From Bufo bufo (Eukaryota; Chordata; Amphibia; Anura; Bufonidae), in contig NC_053389.1 of the NCBI RefSeq assembly GCF_905171765.1, positions 787,502,254-787,566,253 of the forward strand: a stretch of DNA of 64,000 nt. Direction: 5' to 3'. The notes beneath the pieces are model-generated. The model saw only the letters and a list, made by a program, of their open reading frames with translations. It was not told the DNA's origin and did not search any database. Of this stretch, positions 43,420 through 55,161 are shown piece by piece. Each line of letters begins with the position of its first letter. Position 1 is the first letter of the stretch. The position numbers were made by a program, and so were the translations under genes.

Positions 43420-44230
43420 TAAACAGCCTATGGAGTGTCCAGATCATATACTATCCAGATAAACAGTGAATATGACGTCCAGATAGAGCATACGGTATCT
43501 ACATAAAGTGTCCAGATACAGCATACAATATCCAGATAAACTGTGAACATGACATCCAGATAGAGCACACAGTAGATAGAGCTTACAATATCCAGATAAC
43601 CAGCCTATGGAATGTCCGGATCATACACTATCCAAATAAACAGTGAATATGACATCCAGATAGACCATACACTATCCAGATAAAGTGTCTAGACACAACA
43701 TACAATATCCAAATAAACAGTGAATATGACCTCCAGATACAGCATACAGTGTCCAGATACAACAGTGATTATGACATCCATATAGAGCACACAGTATCCA
43801 GATAAATAGCGAATATGACATCCTGATAGAGCATACAGTATCCAGATAAATAGTGAATATGACATCCTGATAGCGCATACAGTATCCAGATAAACAATGT
43901 CCAGATAAAGCATCCAGTATCCAGATAAACAGTCAATATGACATCCAGATAACCAATTTCCAAATAAAGCATATAGTATTCAAATAAACAATGAATATGA
44001 CATCCAGATAGAGCATACAGTATCCACATAAACTGTCCAGATAAATCATACAGTGTCTAGATAAACAATATCCAGATAAAGCATTCAGTGCCCAGAAAAA
44101 CTGTGAATGTGCTATTCAGATAGAGCATATAGTATCCAGATAAACAGTGAATATGACATCCAGATAGAGCATACAGTATCCAGATAAACAGTGTCCAAAT
44201 AGAGCATTCAGTGTCCACATACAGCATGTT
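43420..44230. repeat. Minisatellite (CATCCAGATAGAGCATACAGTATCCAGATAAACAGTG-like)
   Basis: CCAGATA(A/G)A, CAGTGAATATGACATCCAG and GCATACAGTATCCAG recur with variable spacing, giving a composite repeat of about 20-45 bp units. Minus-strand ORFs rich in Y, L and W (ILYALSGCHIHCL) are translations of the array. Confidence 0.9.
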
Positions 44231-44235
44231 GCATG

Positions 44236-45465
44236 CAGCCTCCATATACATATTATATGTAGTATTGCATAAAGTCTCCAGAAAATTAGGTTTAAGGCAT
44301 CCAGAAAAATTAGGGGAGCCCATGCAATTTCTGAGCCCCTGATGAGAAATGTTGCCTTCCTGGTGGTCTATGGGGTTTGAAGAGCCTAATGGCAGTATCC
44401 CCATCGGTCTAGGGTAGTGAAGGGATTGACGGTGATATAATGATAATATCATTCTGAAATATCTTCTACTCCTTCACTCATTCCGTCTTTTGTTTTCTAC
44501 TTTCTCAAGTTATTACTTTGTTTCTGTATTATTCCTTTATTTTTTTTCAGCAGAGCAGAATTATAGTTTTCTGTCTTCTTGAATTTCCTCACTTTATGCA
44601 GAATTATAGTTTTCCTCAATTTCCTCACTTTATGCAGTATTTTTCTTTTTTGGTTATTTTATCATTAGCCTCCGCTGCACAGCTGGCTATCCATATCTCA
44701 TTACTAAAGTCTGTAGGAAGGTGTTGTAAGTCATTGCTATGTGTTTTTGTGCCAAATTATATGCCTTGTTACTGCTTTTGGTACTGTACATAGAGGAACA
44801 CTAAATAACCGATAGATTATAAAAGCATTCTGATCACTATTTATGGATCTTGCGTTACGATATCATCACCTCTACCACATAAAAGTTCCATCCCTGTCAA
44901 GCTTCACCAGTATGCTCAGCTAAACTAGAACACGTATACAAGCCCCTGGAGACCCAGCAAGTCATAGAAAAAGTGCAGAATCTCCAGACTCTCGAGATTA
45001 AACTCCCCTGTTCTAGTCTTGATGATTAAAATCACTGACTGTGCAGAATAGCTTTTTTTCAGTTTTTTATTTTTTTTTGTTTTTTATTGTTTTCTGCCTT
45101 GAAATAATGTGTTTTTCAACAAAGCATAGGTGTCTTCAGCTAGTGTTAAAGAAGGTTCTGAAATACTTACACAGTAATTAGACAAAAGTTAACAGCTGTA
45201 GTTAACATGTACCTAGGGTGTCAGCAGTTTTGATTAGTAGGGTCCAGGTGCTTAGACCCCTGCTGATTGCAGAATCGATAGGGCAGAAGCTCTCCACTTT
45301 GATAAAGGGTTCTGATTGGCTGAGAGTACAATGTATGGACTCATATGGATCCAGACACTGTCAACACCACGTGCCCAAAGAGAGAAGCAGAGCCGATCAC
45401 AGCTGAAGGGGCACAGTGCTCTGCTTCTGCCCCTTTTTCAATGATCGGTGGGGGTCTCTGCACTC
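44236..45465. other. Unassigned sequence
   Basis: No gene recognised. About 45210-45460 (ending ATGATCGGTGGGGGTCTCTG) resembles the interior of TTAA-type MITEs but has no defined ends. Confidence 0.35.
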
Positions 45466-45804
45466 TACAATGCATTCGGAAGGTCTTCAGACCCTTTCAC
45501 TTCTTCACATTTTATGTTGTGGCCTTGTGCTAAAATCAAAATAAATTCATCAATCTGCAATCAATACCTCATAATGACAAAGTGAAAACAAGAGTTTTAG
45601 AAAGTTTAGCAAATTTATTGAAAAGGGAAAACTAAATTTTGACATGGCCATAAGTATTGAGACCTATTGCTATGACACTTGAAGTTTAGTCTCCCATTTC
45701 TCTTGATCATCTTTGAGATGTTTCTATGTCTCAAATGGAGTCACCTGTGGTAAATTCAGTTAATGGGACATGATTGGGAAATACACACCCCTGTCTACAT
45801 TTAA

Positions 45805-46245
45805 AGAAGATCTTTCACCCGAATAAAGTATGTAAACTGACTATATAGACGTGTAGAGCGGCGCCCAAGGATCCCCCTGCACTTACTGTTATCCCCGGGC
45901 GCCGCTCCGTTCTCTGGTTATAGCCTCCGGTATGTTCGTAGTTAGGCTCCACCCAGGGGAACCTGCCGCGGTCTCCTTCTCCTATGCTGTAGCGCTGGCC
46001 AATCGCAGCGCTCAGCTCATAGCCTGGCTATGAGCTGAGCACTGCGATTGGCCAGCGCTACAGCATAGGAGAAAGAGACGCCAGCAGGTTCCCCTGGGTG
46101 GAGCCTAACTACGAACATACCGGAGGCTATACCGGGCGAATGGAGCGGCGCCCGGGGATAACAGTAAGTGCAGGGGGATCCTTGGGCGCCGCTCTACACG
46201 TCTATATAGTCAGTTTACATACTTTATTCGGGTGAAAGGTCCTCT
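45805..46245. mobile_element. Near-perfect palindromic TTAA MITE, 441 bp
   Basis: AGAAGATCTTTCACCCG at the left and CGGGTGAAAGGTCCTCT at the right are inverted. TTAA flanks both (45801-45804 and 46246-46249). The arms of about 215 bp are almost fully complementary, centred near the inverted CTCATAGCCTGGCTATGAG. It has no ORF. TTAA targets point to piggyBac-type mobilisation, though the ends lack the usual CCC start. It interrupts the Tc1 element at 45468. Confidence 0.92.
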
Positions 46246-46619
46246 TTAAGGTCTCACAGATGCATATCAGAGTAAAAACCAAGCCATGAGGAGAAAAGAA
46301 CTGCCTGTAGAGCACAGAGACAGGACTGTATAGAGTAAGTAATCAGAGGAGAAGGGCAGTGGAGAGAGAGGTGACCAAGAGCCCAATGGCCATTCTGGTT
46401 GAGCTCCATAGATCCTGTGTGCAGATGGGAAAAACTTCCCGAAGTTCAACCATTGCTGGAGCACTCCACCAATCTGGGTTTTATGGACAGAGTGGCCAGA
46501 AAAAAGCCTCTCCTCAGTAAAAGAAACATAAAAACTGCCTGGAGTTTACAAAAAACACATAAAGGACTCTCAGACTGACAAGATTCTCTAGTCTGATCAA
46601 GCCAAGATTTACTTCTTGG

Positions 46620-46755
46620 CCTCAGTTCTAAGTGTCATGTCTGGAGGAAACCAGGCACTGCTCATCACCTGCCCAATACCATCCCTACAGTGAAGCATGG
46701 TGGTGGCAGCATCATGCTCTGTGGGTGTATATCAGTGGCTGGGACAGGAAGACTA
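46620..46755 (+). pseudogene. Tc1 transposase fragment (middle of catalytic domain)
   Basis: A short frame reads VKHGGGSIMLCGCISVAGTG, matching the TVKHGGGS...WGCFS.AG block between the first and second catalytic residues. The Trp is replaced by Cys. The gene is then cut by the palindromic MITE at 46756. Confidence 0.85.
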
Positions 46756-47172
46756 GGGATGCGCGAATCGACTTCGGATGAAACATCCGAAGTCGATTCA
46801 CATAAAACTTTGTTTCAATACTGTATGGAGCTAGCGCTCCATACAGTATTAGAACGTATTGGCTCCGATGAGCCGAAGTTATTACTTCGCAAAGTCTCGC
46901 GAGACTTCACATAATAACTTGAAATTGATTTATACTGTAAAAAAACATTTCCCTAGTGGTACCTTGGAATTTCGGGAAATGTTTTTTTACAGTATAAATC
47001 CATTTCTGAAGTTATTTTGCGAAGTCTCGCGAGACTTCGCGAAGTAATAACTTTGGCTCATCGGAGACAATACATTCTAATACTTTATGGAGCGCTCGCT
47101 CCGTACAGTATTGAAACAAAGTTTTATGCAAATCGACTTCGGATGTTTCATCCGAAGTCGATTCGCTCATCC
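46756..47172. mobile_element. Giant palindromic MITE (GGGATGCGCGAATCG), TSD CTA
   Basis: The two halves are inverted copies through several blocks: CGACTTCGGATG (with its own local palindrome), CTCCATACAGTATT, AAGTCTCGCGAGACTTC and GTTTTTTTACAGTATA. CTA repeats at both ends, and removing the element with one CTA restores the Tc1 sequence GACTAGTCAGG. It has no ORF. The ends resemble those of the 889-1497 element (CTAGAGATGAGCGAA). Confidence 0.9.
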
Positions 47173-47225
47173 CTAGTCAGGACTGAGAGAAAGCTGAATG
47201 GAGCAAAGTGCAGAGATATTTTTAA

Positions 47226-48695
47226 CCCTTTCCCGACCAGCGCCGTACTAGTACGGCGCTGGGCGGGTCTTTAAAGATGGCGCCGGCTCCTGAGCGGAAC
47301 GGGTGCACGCTTCCGGTGATGCTCCGGCTCCACCGTGCGCCAATCGGAGGAGCCGGAGCTTGTGTGCAGCAGCCCCTGTATTTGTGAATGACAGGAGGCT
47401 GCTGCATAGTATTTCCTATGGAGCCCTTGCCTGTAATAGGGCTCTATAGGAAACTAGCAATTTTCTCATAGACTCCAATGCTAGTTTAAAAAAATATTAA
47501 AAAAATCGAATTGAGCATTTATTTCTTCCATTTAAGATTAATGGCTGTATTTGTGTTATCATATAATTACCATGTTATGTAATGCTGCCACCCTGTGGTC
47601 ATTCTTATTATAGGTTTCTGAATGTATTATGTAAATTCCATTGCCTTTGCCCTCTGTTCTACTCCTCCCTTTCGGTGACATCATATCCTGTTTGTTCTCT
47701 TCCTGTGTGCTATCTTCTGCAGCAGACTCAGAGCTGGTGAGAGCATTTCGTTTTGAACCTCTAATATACTCTAATGCTCTCCATGTGTCTTTGCTCAAGG
47801 TAAACTCAATAAATTACCAAAGCATCTCCATTGTATTGTCCTCACTGGATTATCACATGCATGGTACCACGACCTAAGGGATATTAGTGAGTTCAGATTT
47901 CTACCATTGCTTGTACAGAGATTACCACTCACAACTAGAGACTTCTCTAATGTACATCTGTGGCAGAAATCAAATCACCCCTCTTTTCACAAAATAAAAA
48001 AAATAAAAAATACACATCATGGGTGTTGCAATGTGTGAAAATGCCCATAGTATAAAAATCTAAAAAAATATATTCCCCATACGGCAAACAGCAAAATGGA
48101 AAAAAGCGTCAAAATGGCAGATTTTCGTCGCTTCATTTTCTACCAAAAAATTGAATAAACAGTGATCAAAAAGTTGCACACAACCCAGAATGATATCAAT
48201 AAAAAGTTCAGATCGCCCTGCAAAAAATGAGCCCCCACACAGCTCCGTACACAAAATTACAATAAAGTTATAGAGGTCAAAATATGGCGTTGAAATTATA
48301 AAACTGATTTTTTTTTGCCACTTTTCTATTATTTTATCACAATCAAAACGCAAGAAAAACGTTACATATAAGGTATTACCGGATTCGTACTGACCTGTAA
48401 AATAACAGTAACTGGTCAGTTTTATCGCATATCGAACATCGCAAATAAAATAAAAATGTAAAACTGTGCTGGAATTGCTTTTTTTTGCAATTTCACCCGA
48501 TTTGGATTTTTTTTACCGCTTTCCACTACATTATATGCAATATTAAATGGTGGCGTTGGAAAGTACAACTTGTCCCGCAAAAAACAAGCCCTCATATGGC
48601 TATGTGAACAGACAAATAAAAAGGTTATGGCTCTGGGAAGGCAGGGAGCGCAAAACAAAAACGCAAAAACAAAAAAACATTCAGGGCAGAAAGGG
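47226..48695. mobile_element. TTAA element with CCCTTTC ends (piggyBac-type, nonautonomous), 1470 bp
   Basis: CCCTTTCCCGACC at the left and GGGCAGAAAGGG at the right are inverted for the outer 7 bp. TTAA flanks both ends (47222-47225 and 48696-48699). The CCC start and TTAA target are typical of piggyBac. No transposase is visible. The interior includes a local GCGCCGTACTAGTACGGCGC palindrome near the left end and AT-rich sequence from 47990 on. It sits in the 45468 Tc1 element only about 50 bp from the previous insertion. Confidence 0.88.
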
Positions 48696-48789
48696 TTAAT
48701 GAAAACCTGATCCAGTGAGCTCTGAACCTCAGACTGAGCTGAAGGTTCACCTTCCAACAAGCTGAAGGTTCACCTTCCAACAAGCTGAA

Positions 48790-49055
48790 GGTTCACCTTC
48801 CAACAAGACAATGACCCTAAGCGCACAGCCATGACAACACAGGAGCAGCTTAGGGACACCTCTGTGAGTGTCCAGCCAGAGATGGATCGAACAACTCTGT
48901 AGAGACCTGAACATGGCTGTCCACCGATGGTCTCCATCCAACCTGACAGAGCTTGAGAAGATCTGCAGAGAATGTTGGCAGAAAATCACGAAATCCACGT
49001 GTGTAAACTTTGTGACATCATACCCAAGAAGACTGCAGAACGTTTCTTTGGGATA
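48790..49055 (+). pseudogene. Tc1 transposase fragment (C-terminal catalytic part, decayed)
   Basis: ACAATGACCCTAAGCGCACA corresponds to DNDPKRT (second Asp). It is followed by a degraded stretch where SPDLNPIE is expected, then C-terminal sequence with LEKICRECWQKITKSTCVNF and SYPRRLQN. The frame is broken by several stops. Confidence 0.8.
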
Positions 49056-50137
49056 GGGTCTACCTAGGGTTCACATTACAATGTCTGCCGACTTTGTATG
49101 ATCGCGTACCACCAAATAGTGTTCATGAGGTACCAAATTCTCCCCTAGCAGTATGGGCCCATAACTAGCCACACAAATGTTTACGGCTGTGAAAAACAGA
49201 AATCCTTCTCCAAATTATATAAACCTATATATCACAGAGCTCAGCTTCTCACTCTTTTTCATTTACTGCTCTTATACACTTTAAGTACGTATGAATGGAG
49301 TTTGTTTACATGCAAATACACTGTATGTGTATACGCATGCACTTTGTGTATGTCAACAACCTGCACAATCTGTGTAGCCTCAAGCGGGACTGGGACTGGA
49401 CTGACCACTTTACCTAGGGTACTGGGCAGCCCCAAGAGGCATTATTGCCACTGACAAGTGAAATTAAATGGGGGTTGAGGTGGTTTTAAGAAAGAGGTTA
49501 CACATCATCATCATCATCCTGCCTAGATATCTACTCAGACATGACCTACCTCCATCTCTGTTTCATCGTCATTTGTACAGTGCCAACCAATTCGGTCAAC
49601 AGTTTTTTCACTGCCGTAAAGATTTGTGTGGCCTCTCTGGGGCTTTTTTATAGCTAGTTACGGGCCCATACCGTTGGGGAGAATTTGGTAGTTCATAATT
49701 TCCCAAAATTCAAGGTCTGCAAACATTGTAATATTGTGAACCTTAGGTGAACCCTTACCCAAAGAAGTGCTAATTAGGTGGTTTCTCAGGATGCCTGTCT
49801 ACATTTGAGTGTGTATCAGTCCAGCAGCTGAGCAGGTGATTCATTACTCAAAACCTTATTTACTTGGGGTCCTTTTATCTGCGTTCAAGTTACTGTTTGA
49901 CTCACTTGTTTTCTGATGGATATCCAGCAGAAGGAGTCAGGGGCAGAGCTTAAAGCACCTGAGCCTGGATGCAAAATCTATAAAAGGTCTCCCCACCTAC
50001 CATATGCAAGTTATAACACAGATGTCCTCAAAAGTGGCAAAAGAACCCTTGGGTTGGCTTAATGGCTGTGCTTCTTTGTACAATCATGCCTGTGAAGGAA
50101 TAGGTCTTTATTTGGCTTCCTGAATGTTTTTTTCAGC
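49056..50137. other. Unassigned sequence including a dispersed repeat
   Basis: No gene recognised. The segment 49197-49380 is repeated at 53860-54345 (separate entry). Confidence 0.4.
49197..49380. repeat. Dispersed repeat, copy 1 (copy 2 at 53860-54345)
   Basis: Shared blocks include AGCTTCTCAC, TACTGCTCT, GAATGGAGTTTGTTT-type sequence and TGTATGTCAACAACCTGCAC. The second copy holds a MITE (53947-54198). No termini could be defined. Confidence 0.75.
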
Positions 50138-50145
50138 CTAATTAT

Positions 50146-51295
50146 TAGGGATCGACCGATTTTTTAGGGCCGATACTGATACCGATAATTTGTGAACTTT
50201 CAGGCCGATAGCCGATAATTTATACCGATATTCTATGAATTTTCATTTTTGAAAAAAAAAAATCCTACACACATCTGCTGAAAATTAATATGTTTATTGT
50301 TAATGTGTATTTTTATTTTTTTTTGTAAATCTTTCTTTTTCATTTATACTAAATATTTTTAATTTTTTTTTTTTTTTACTAACTTTTAGCTCCCTTAGGG
50401 ACTAGAACCCTTGTCCTATTCACCCTGATAGAGCTCTATCAGGGTGAATAGGATCTCACACTGTCCCTGCTGCCCTGGGCTTTGTGCACACAGCAGCATG
50501 GAGCTGAACATGGCAGCCAGGGCTTCAATAGCGTCCTGGCTGCCATGGTAACCGATCGGAGCCCCAGGCTTACACTGCTGGGGCTCCGATCGGAGGAGGA
50601 GGGGAGAGGGGACCCTGTGGCCACTGCCACCAATGATTAATACTGAGGGGGCTTGGGTGGGGTGGCGCACTGCGCCACCAACGTTTTTGATACTGGGGTG
50701 GGGGTGGGGGGCGCACTGCACCACTAAGGGTTTTTAATACGGGGTGGGGGTGGGGGGCGCACTGCGCCACCAATGATTAATACTGGTGGGGCTTGGGGGG
50801 GCGCACTGCGCCACCAATGAAGATAAATCTCTAATTTATTCATATACAGGAGACGGAAGCTGGCTGAAGAATTACATAGCCGGCTCCCGACCTATATGAG
50901 CGGTAGCTGCGATCCGCGGCACCTGAGGGGTTAACTACCCAAGATCGCAGCTACCGCTCATAGAGGTCGGGAGTCGGCTATGTGATTCTGCAGCCAGCTC
51001 CCGCCTCCTGTTCAATTTGAATGAATAAGTTAACATCATTGGTGGCGCAGTGGCCACAGCCCCTCCCCTCCTCTTGTCTTCTCTCCTCTCATTGGCGGCA
51101 GCGGCAGTAGCATCACAGGGGGAGGGAGACACTGCTTCCTTCTCCCCTGTGCTGCTGAGGGAACACGGAGAGCTCTGACAGCAGCGCGATCCTTGTTCCC
51201 CATACGTTATCGGAATAGATGCCAATACCGATAACGGTCAAAATCCTGAATATCGGCCGATAATATCGGTAAAACCGATAATCGGTCGATCCCTA
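50146..51295. mobile_element. hAT-type nonautonomous element (TAGGGATCGACCGAT), TSD CTAATTAT
   Basis: TAGGGATCGACCGATT and ATCGGTCGATCCCTA are inverted. They are flanked by a perfect 8-bp duplication CTAATTAT (50138-50145 and 51296-51303). The outer part contains repeated ACCGATAAT motifs. The interior has four copies of a GCGCACTGCGCCACCAAT unit (50640-50820) and an inverted repeat about 50850-51010. It is 1150 bp with no transposase. Confidence 0.93.
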
Positions 51296-51303
51296 CTAAT
51301 TAT

Positions 51304-51794
51304 TCCCCTCTTCAGCTGCACAGCTAGATACATTTCTCTCAGAAGCAGGAGGTGTCTCTTTTCTGTGGAGTCTGCCAGCACTGTACTGCTGTGATGTTCT
51401 TTGCCTTACTTTCCACTATGTTTGTTTTCAGCTCTGGAGTTCACAGAACAGATAAGGAGTGGGAGATCACAGTTATAGGTAGGAGGCTCCTATGATGTTT
51501 AGAAGCAGTGTAGAAGCAGTAGTTTTATCAGGCTCAGGAGCTCAGCTAGCTCTGACATGTCCCCACTTCCTCTTTGCCATCTTCTGTGTCTATGATACCA
51601 GGGACGGATCTTGTATGACAACAGGCAGTGGACTGTAAATTATGTGGACGTGAGATCCCTAGTGGCCATGACTTTACAGCTTTTTTCAGGTGGATATAGC
51701 TAGATTTTTTTAAGTAAAGTGATTTAGAAATTTGATAGTTACACCATTCTCTATTAAATTAAAGGTAATTGTGTGAAAGAACAGTTACTCCCCT
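51304..51794. other. Unassigned sequence
   Basis: No gene or repeat recognised. Confidence 0.4.
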
Positions 51795-52085
51795 CAGAAT
51801 GCATCAGTTTGCCTCCGTTTAGTCACCATTCCGCCTGCAGCGTTTTTCTGTCCGCCATGTGGTGCGGAGCAAGTCAATGGGGACGGATCCGTTTTCTCTG
51901 ACACAATAGAAAACGGATCTGTCCCCCATTGACTTTCAATGGTGTTCATGACGGATCCGTCATGGTCATAGAAGACATAATACAACCGGATCCGTTGCTT
52001 GACGGATGCATGCGGATGTATTATTGTAACGGAAGCGTTTTTGCAGATCCATGACCGATCCACAAAAAATGCTGTGAAAGTAGCC
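51795..52085. mobile_element. Harbinger-type MITE fragment (right end GTGAAAGTAGCC)
   Basis: It ends GCTGTGAAAGTAGCC before TAA. The interior carries GACGGATCCGT palindromes as in 13148-13583 and 17841-18337. The left terminal repeat is missing. Confidence 0.85.
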
Positions 52086-52088
52086 TAA

Positions 52089-52832
52089 GCCTGAGGGCCC
52101 GAGTGTGACTTCATTGTCTACACCCTGGAGTTTTTTTTTTATTTCTTTTATACAGAGGTGGAGCATGGTCTTCATACTGGTGTGAGTTGTTGAGAACCTA
52201 GATATGGTGAACTTCACAGACCCCAGATATGTTGTATTTAGGGAAAGCATATTTGGCATGTCTCTGTCCAAAAACAGATTGGTGGACATTATAGTTTGTA
52301 GTGTGCTGCTCAGATCTCTAGACTCACATCTCTTATCTTAGTTTTTTCGTGCAATACTTGCAGCAGCCCAACATCCACAGATGAAGATATTCGAGCAGGG
52401 CATCTACAAAATGGCTCCTCTTGTCACAACTACTGATTGGTCTGCTATAAAGTGAACCTGTCAGGTGACCTTTACTGATCTGATTTTTCCCTACATGGGA
52501 GCAGGGCATGATAAGAGGAGAGAAGCTGAGCTACAGTGTGCAATATATTGCTTTATAGGAATTAGAGCAGGAGTTCTGAGTGAAAAGCCGAGTAAATCGT
52601 GGCAGGACTCTTAGGAGACGCAGTGAGAATCCTGATACACCTGCCCACACACAGGGATTGACAGCTTTTCCTATATCATTGGGTGTACGTAGAAGGCTGT
52701 CATTCATTGTGTGTTGGTCGGGGTAATCAGTACTCTCACTGTCTTCAAGGAGTCCTGTCAGGATTTACTGTATTTTCTGCACCATAAGACAAATAAGGGT
52801 TTTAGAGGAGGAAAATAAGAAATAAATATTTC
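52089..52832. other. Unassigned sequence
   Basis: No gene recognised. About 52450-52560 (GTGAACCTGTCAGGTGACC) looks like a fragment of a dispersed noncoding repeat without clear ends. Confidence 0.35.
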
Positions 52833-53567
52833 ATCAGACCCCCAATCTTCATCAGACCCCCAAAATCAGATCAGGTCACCAATCTTCATCAGACTTCAGA
52901 TCAGACCCCCAATCTTCATCAGACCCCCAATTCAGACCGCCAATCCTTATCAGACCCTTAGATCAGACCCCTGAATCAGACTGCCAATCTTCATTTGACA
53001 TCCAAAATCAGATCAGACCCCTAATCTTCATCAGACCTCAGATCAGATCTCCAATCTTCATCAAACCTCAGATCAGACCGTCAATCTTCATCAGACCGCC
53101 AATCTTCATCAGACCTCAGATCAGACTCCCACTCTTCATCTGAACCCCAATTTTTATTAGACGCCCAAAATCAGATCAGACCCCCAATCTTCATCAGACC
53201 TTAGGTCAGACCCCCAGTCTTCATCAGACCTCAGATAGAAACATAGAAACATAGAATGTGTCGGCAGATAAGAACCATTTGGCCCATCAGACCCCCAATC
53301 TTCATTGGACCTCAGATCAGACCCCCAATCTTCATTAGACCTCAGATCAGAACCCCAATCTTCATCAGACCTTAGTTTAGACCCCCAGTCTTCATTAGAC
53401 TTCAGATCAAACCCCCAAACTTCATCAGACCCCCAAATCAAACCACCAATCTTCATAAGACCTCAGATCAGACCCTCAATATTCATCAGATTCCTAAACC
53501 AGACCCCAAATCTTCATCAGACCACAGATCAGACCCCTAATATTCATCAGGCATCAGATCAGACATA
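52833..53567. repeat. Degenerate satellite (CAGACCCCCAATCTTCAT)
   Basis: Units of roughly 27-35 bp built from TCAGACC, CCCAATCTTCAT and CTCAGA, about 25 copies. The array is interrupted at 53234-53287 by a CR1-like tail. Both-strand ORFs are repeat translations. Confidence 0.9.
53234..53287 (-). mobile_element. CR1-like LINE 3' tail fragment
   Basis: GATAGAAACATAGAAACATAG then AGATAAGAACCATTTGGCCC is the reverse complement of the 3' end at about 40640-40694. It is a very short 5'-truncated insertion into the satellite. Confidence 0.8.
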
Positions 53568-53859
53568 AAATAAATAAAAGAAGTTACCTCGCCTGCTCGC
53601 GACAGCGCGTCACGTCAGGTCATTGTGCATGCTTATGTGCACTACCTTGTGCCGCTGTAAGCTGTCATAATATAGCTACAGTGCTAGCGCACAGAGGAGA
53701 AGACCAAAGAGCTGAGAGTAAAGCCAGCACCCGCTATATTCACCGTTCCCCGATCCTACTGTATTAATGAGCTCTTCCATAATGAAAATGCTCATTAGTA
53801 TTCACTTGGGGGAAGAAAGTGCGTCTTATAGTGCGAGAAATAGAGTACTCTGCTTTTTA
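53568..53859. other. Unassigned sequence
   Basis: No gene recognised. Confidence 0.4.
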
Positions 53860-54345
53860 CTTAGAAATCCTTCACTAAATCATATAAACTTATATATTAC
53901 ATAGTTCAGCTTCTCACCCTCTATCATATACTGCTCTCATGTAGGGCAGGGGCGTAGCTATAGGAGGTGTAGAGGTAGCCGTTGCTACTGGGTCCAGAAG
54001 CCTGAGGGGGCCCATAGACCCTTGTGTCAAATATGAAGACACCGGCATTATAAAAAGTGCATGCTGGTCAAGTAAATTTTTGCCTCAGGTAGCAGGAAGG
54101 CTATGTGCTTCCCTGCCCCTGGCCACAAAGCAATGAGGGAAGGGGGGCCCAAGCTGAACTCTTGCCCCAGAGCCCATAATCTTTCAGCTACGTCCCTGTA
54201 CAGGACATCAGAAATCATCAGCAGGTTCACTTTAAGTGTACGTATAAATGGAGTTTGTTTGCAGGTAAATGCACTGCACTGTGTGTATGTCAACAACCTG
54301 CACAATCTACGTAGCCACAATGTCTAAGAGCTGCTATAAGCAGTA
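53860..54345. repeat. Dispersed repeat, copy 2, with a nested MITE
   Basis: Collinear with 49197-49380 on both sides of the MITE at 53947-54198: AGCTTCTCAC before it and TGTATGTCAACAACCTGCAC after it. Confidence 0.75.
53947..54198. mobile_element. MITE with CAGGGGCGTAGCTA termini
   Basis: CAGGGGCGTAGCTA at the left and CAGCTACGTCCCTG at the right are inverted with one or two mismatches. It is 252 bp with no ORF. CAGGG-type ends suggest hAT, but I could not define a clean 8-bp duplication. Confidence 0.75.
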
Positions 54346-54664
54346 GTTTAGAGATAGAGGGTGCAAATGTGACATTCTGACCCCGGTCCATGGTGCCAGA
54401 AGTGGCCCTAAAACCTCGCTCGTACATAAGAGGACTTTACTGCTATGAAAGGAATGTGATGTTGTGAGTCCTAAATTTTCTGAGATCTGGGAGCTCCGAG
54501 CTATAACCCTACTGCTATAAGACTACATCAGCAGTATTATAAACTGTGAAAACCATGGCAATACAATCGTGAAGAGGTGGTATGAGATTAGAAACATATG
54601 CCTTCATCTGGGAACAGCACCACTTGTACCCGCAGGCTGTGTATGGTACTGCATCTCAGCCCCA
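54346..54664. other. Unassigned sequence
   Basis: No gene recognised. Confidence 0.4.
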
Positions 54665-54668
54665 GTAA

Positions 54669-55157
54669 AGGGCATCTGTCAGCAGATTTGTACCTATGAC
54701 ACTGGCTGACCTGTTACATGTGCGCTTGGCAGCTGAAGGCATGTGTTGGTCCCATGTTCATATGTGCCCCCATTGCTGAGAAAAATGATGTTTTACTATA
54801 TGCAAATGAGCCTCTAGGTGCAACGGGGGCGTTGCCGTTACACCTAGAGGCTCAGCTCTCTCTGCAACTGCCACGCTTTCTGCACTTTGATTGACAGGAC
54901 CAAGCAGCTTAAAAGTCATCACGCCTGGCTGTGTTAAACTGCAGAGGGCGCAGCAGTTGCAGAGAGAGCAGAGGCTCTAGGAGTAATGGTAACGCCCCCG
55001 TTGCTCCTAGAGGCTCATTTGCATATATTAAAACATACTTTTTATCAGTAATGCGAACACATATGAACATGGGACCAACACAGATGCCTTCAGCTGCCAA
55101 GCGCACATGTAACAGGTCAGCCAGTGTCATAGGTACAAAACTGCTGACAGATGCCCT
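54669..55157. mobile_element. TTAA MITE with very long inverted repeats, 489 bp
   Basis: AGGGCATCTGTCAGCAGAT and the right end ending CTGACAGATGCCCT are inverted, and complementarity continues for about 200 bp on each side (CCTATGACACTGGCTGACC, GAGCCTCTAGG). The right flank is TTAA (55158-55161) and the left is GTAA, a one-base decay. It has no ORF. Confidence 0.85.
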
Positions 55158-55161
55158 TTAA

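Larger units (their letters stand above)
45468..49055 (+). mobile_element. Old Tc1/mariner element split by three younger insertions
   Basis: It starts CAATGCATTCGGAAGG after TA, a known Tc1-type terminus with one mutation. Four host segments remain: 45468-45800, 46250-46755, 47173-47221 and 48700-49055. The interruptions are a TTAA palindrome (45805-46245), a CTA/TA palindrome (46756-47172) and a TTAA element with CCCTTTC ends (47226-48695). The right terminal repeat is not present, since homology ends near 49055. A 24-bp unit GCTGAAGGTTCACCTTCCAA is triplicated at about 48738-48808. Confidence 0.88.

Noticed and set aside
43672..44452. Minus-strand ORFs such as ILYALSGCHIHCL repeats, resembling a membrane protein
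   Set aside because: The hydrophobic repeats follow directly from the CCAGATAAACAGTG minisatellite.
53157..53568. ORFs with SDEDWGSDLR-type repeats on both strands
   Set aside because: They result from the CAGACCCCCAATCTTCAT satellite.
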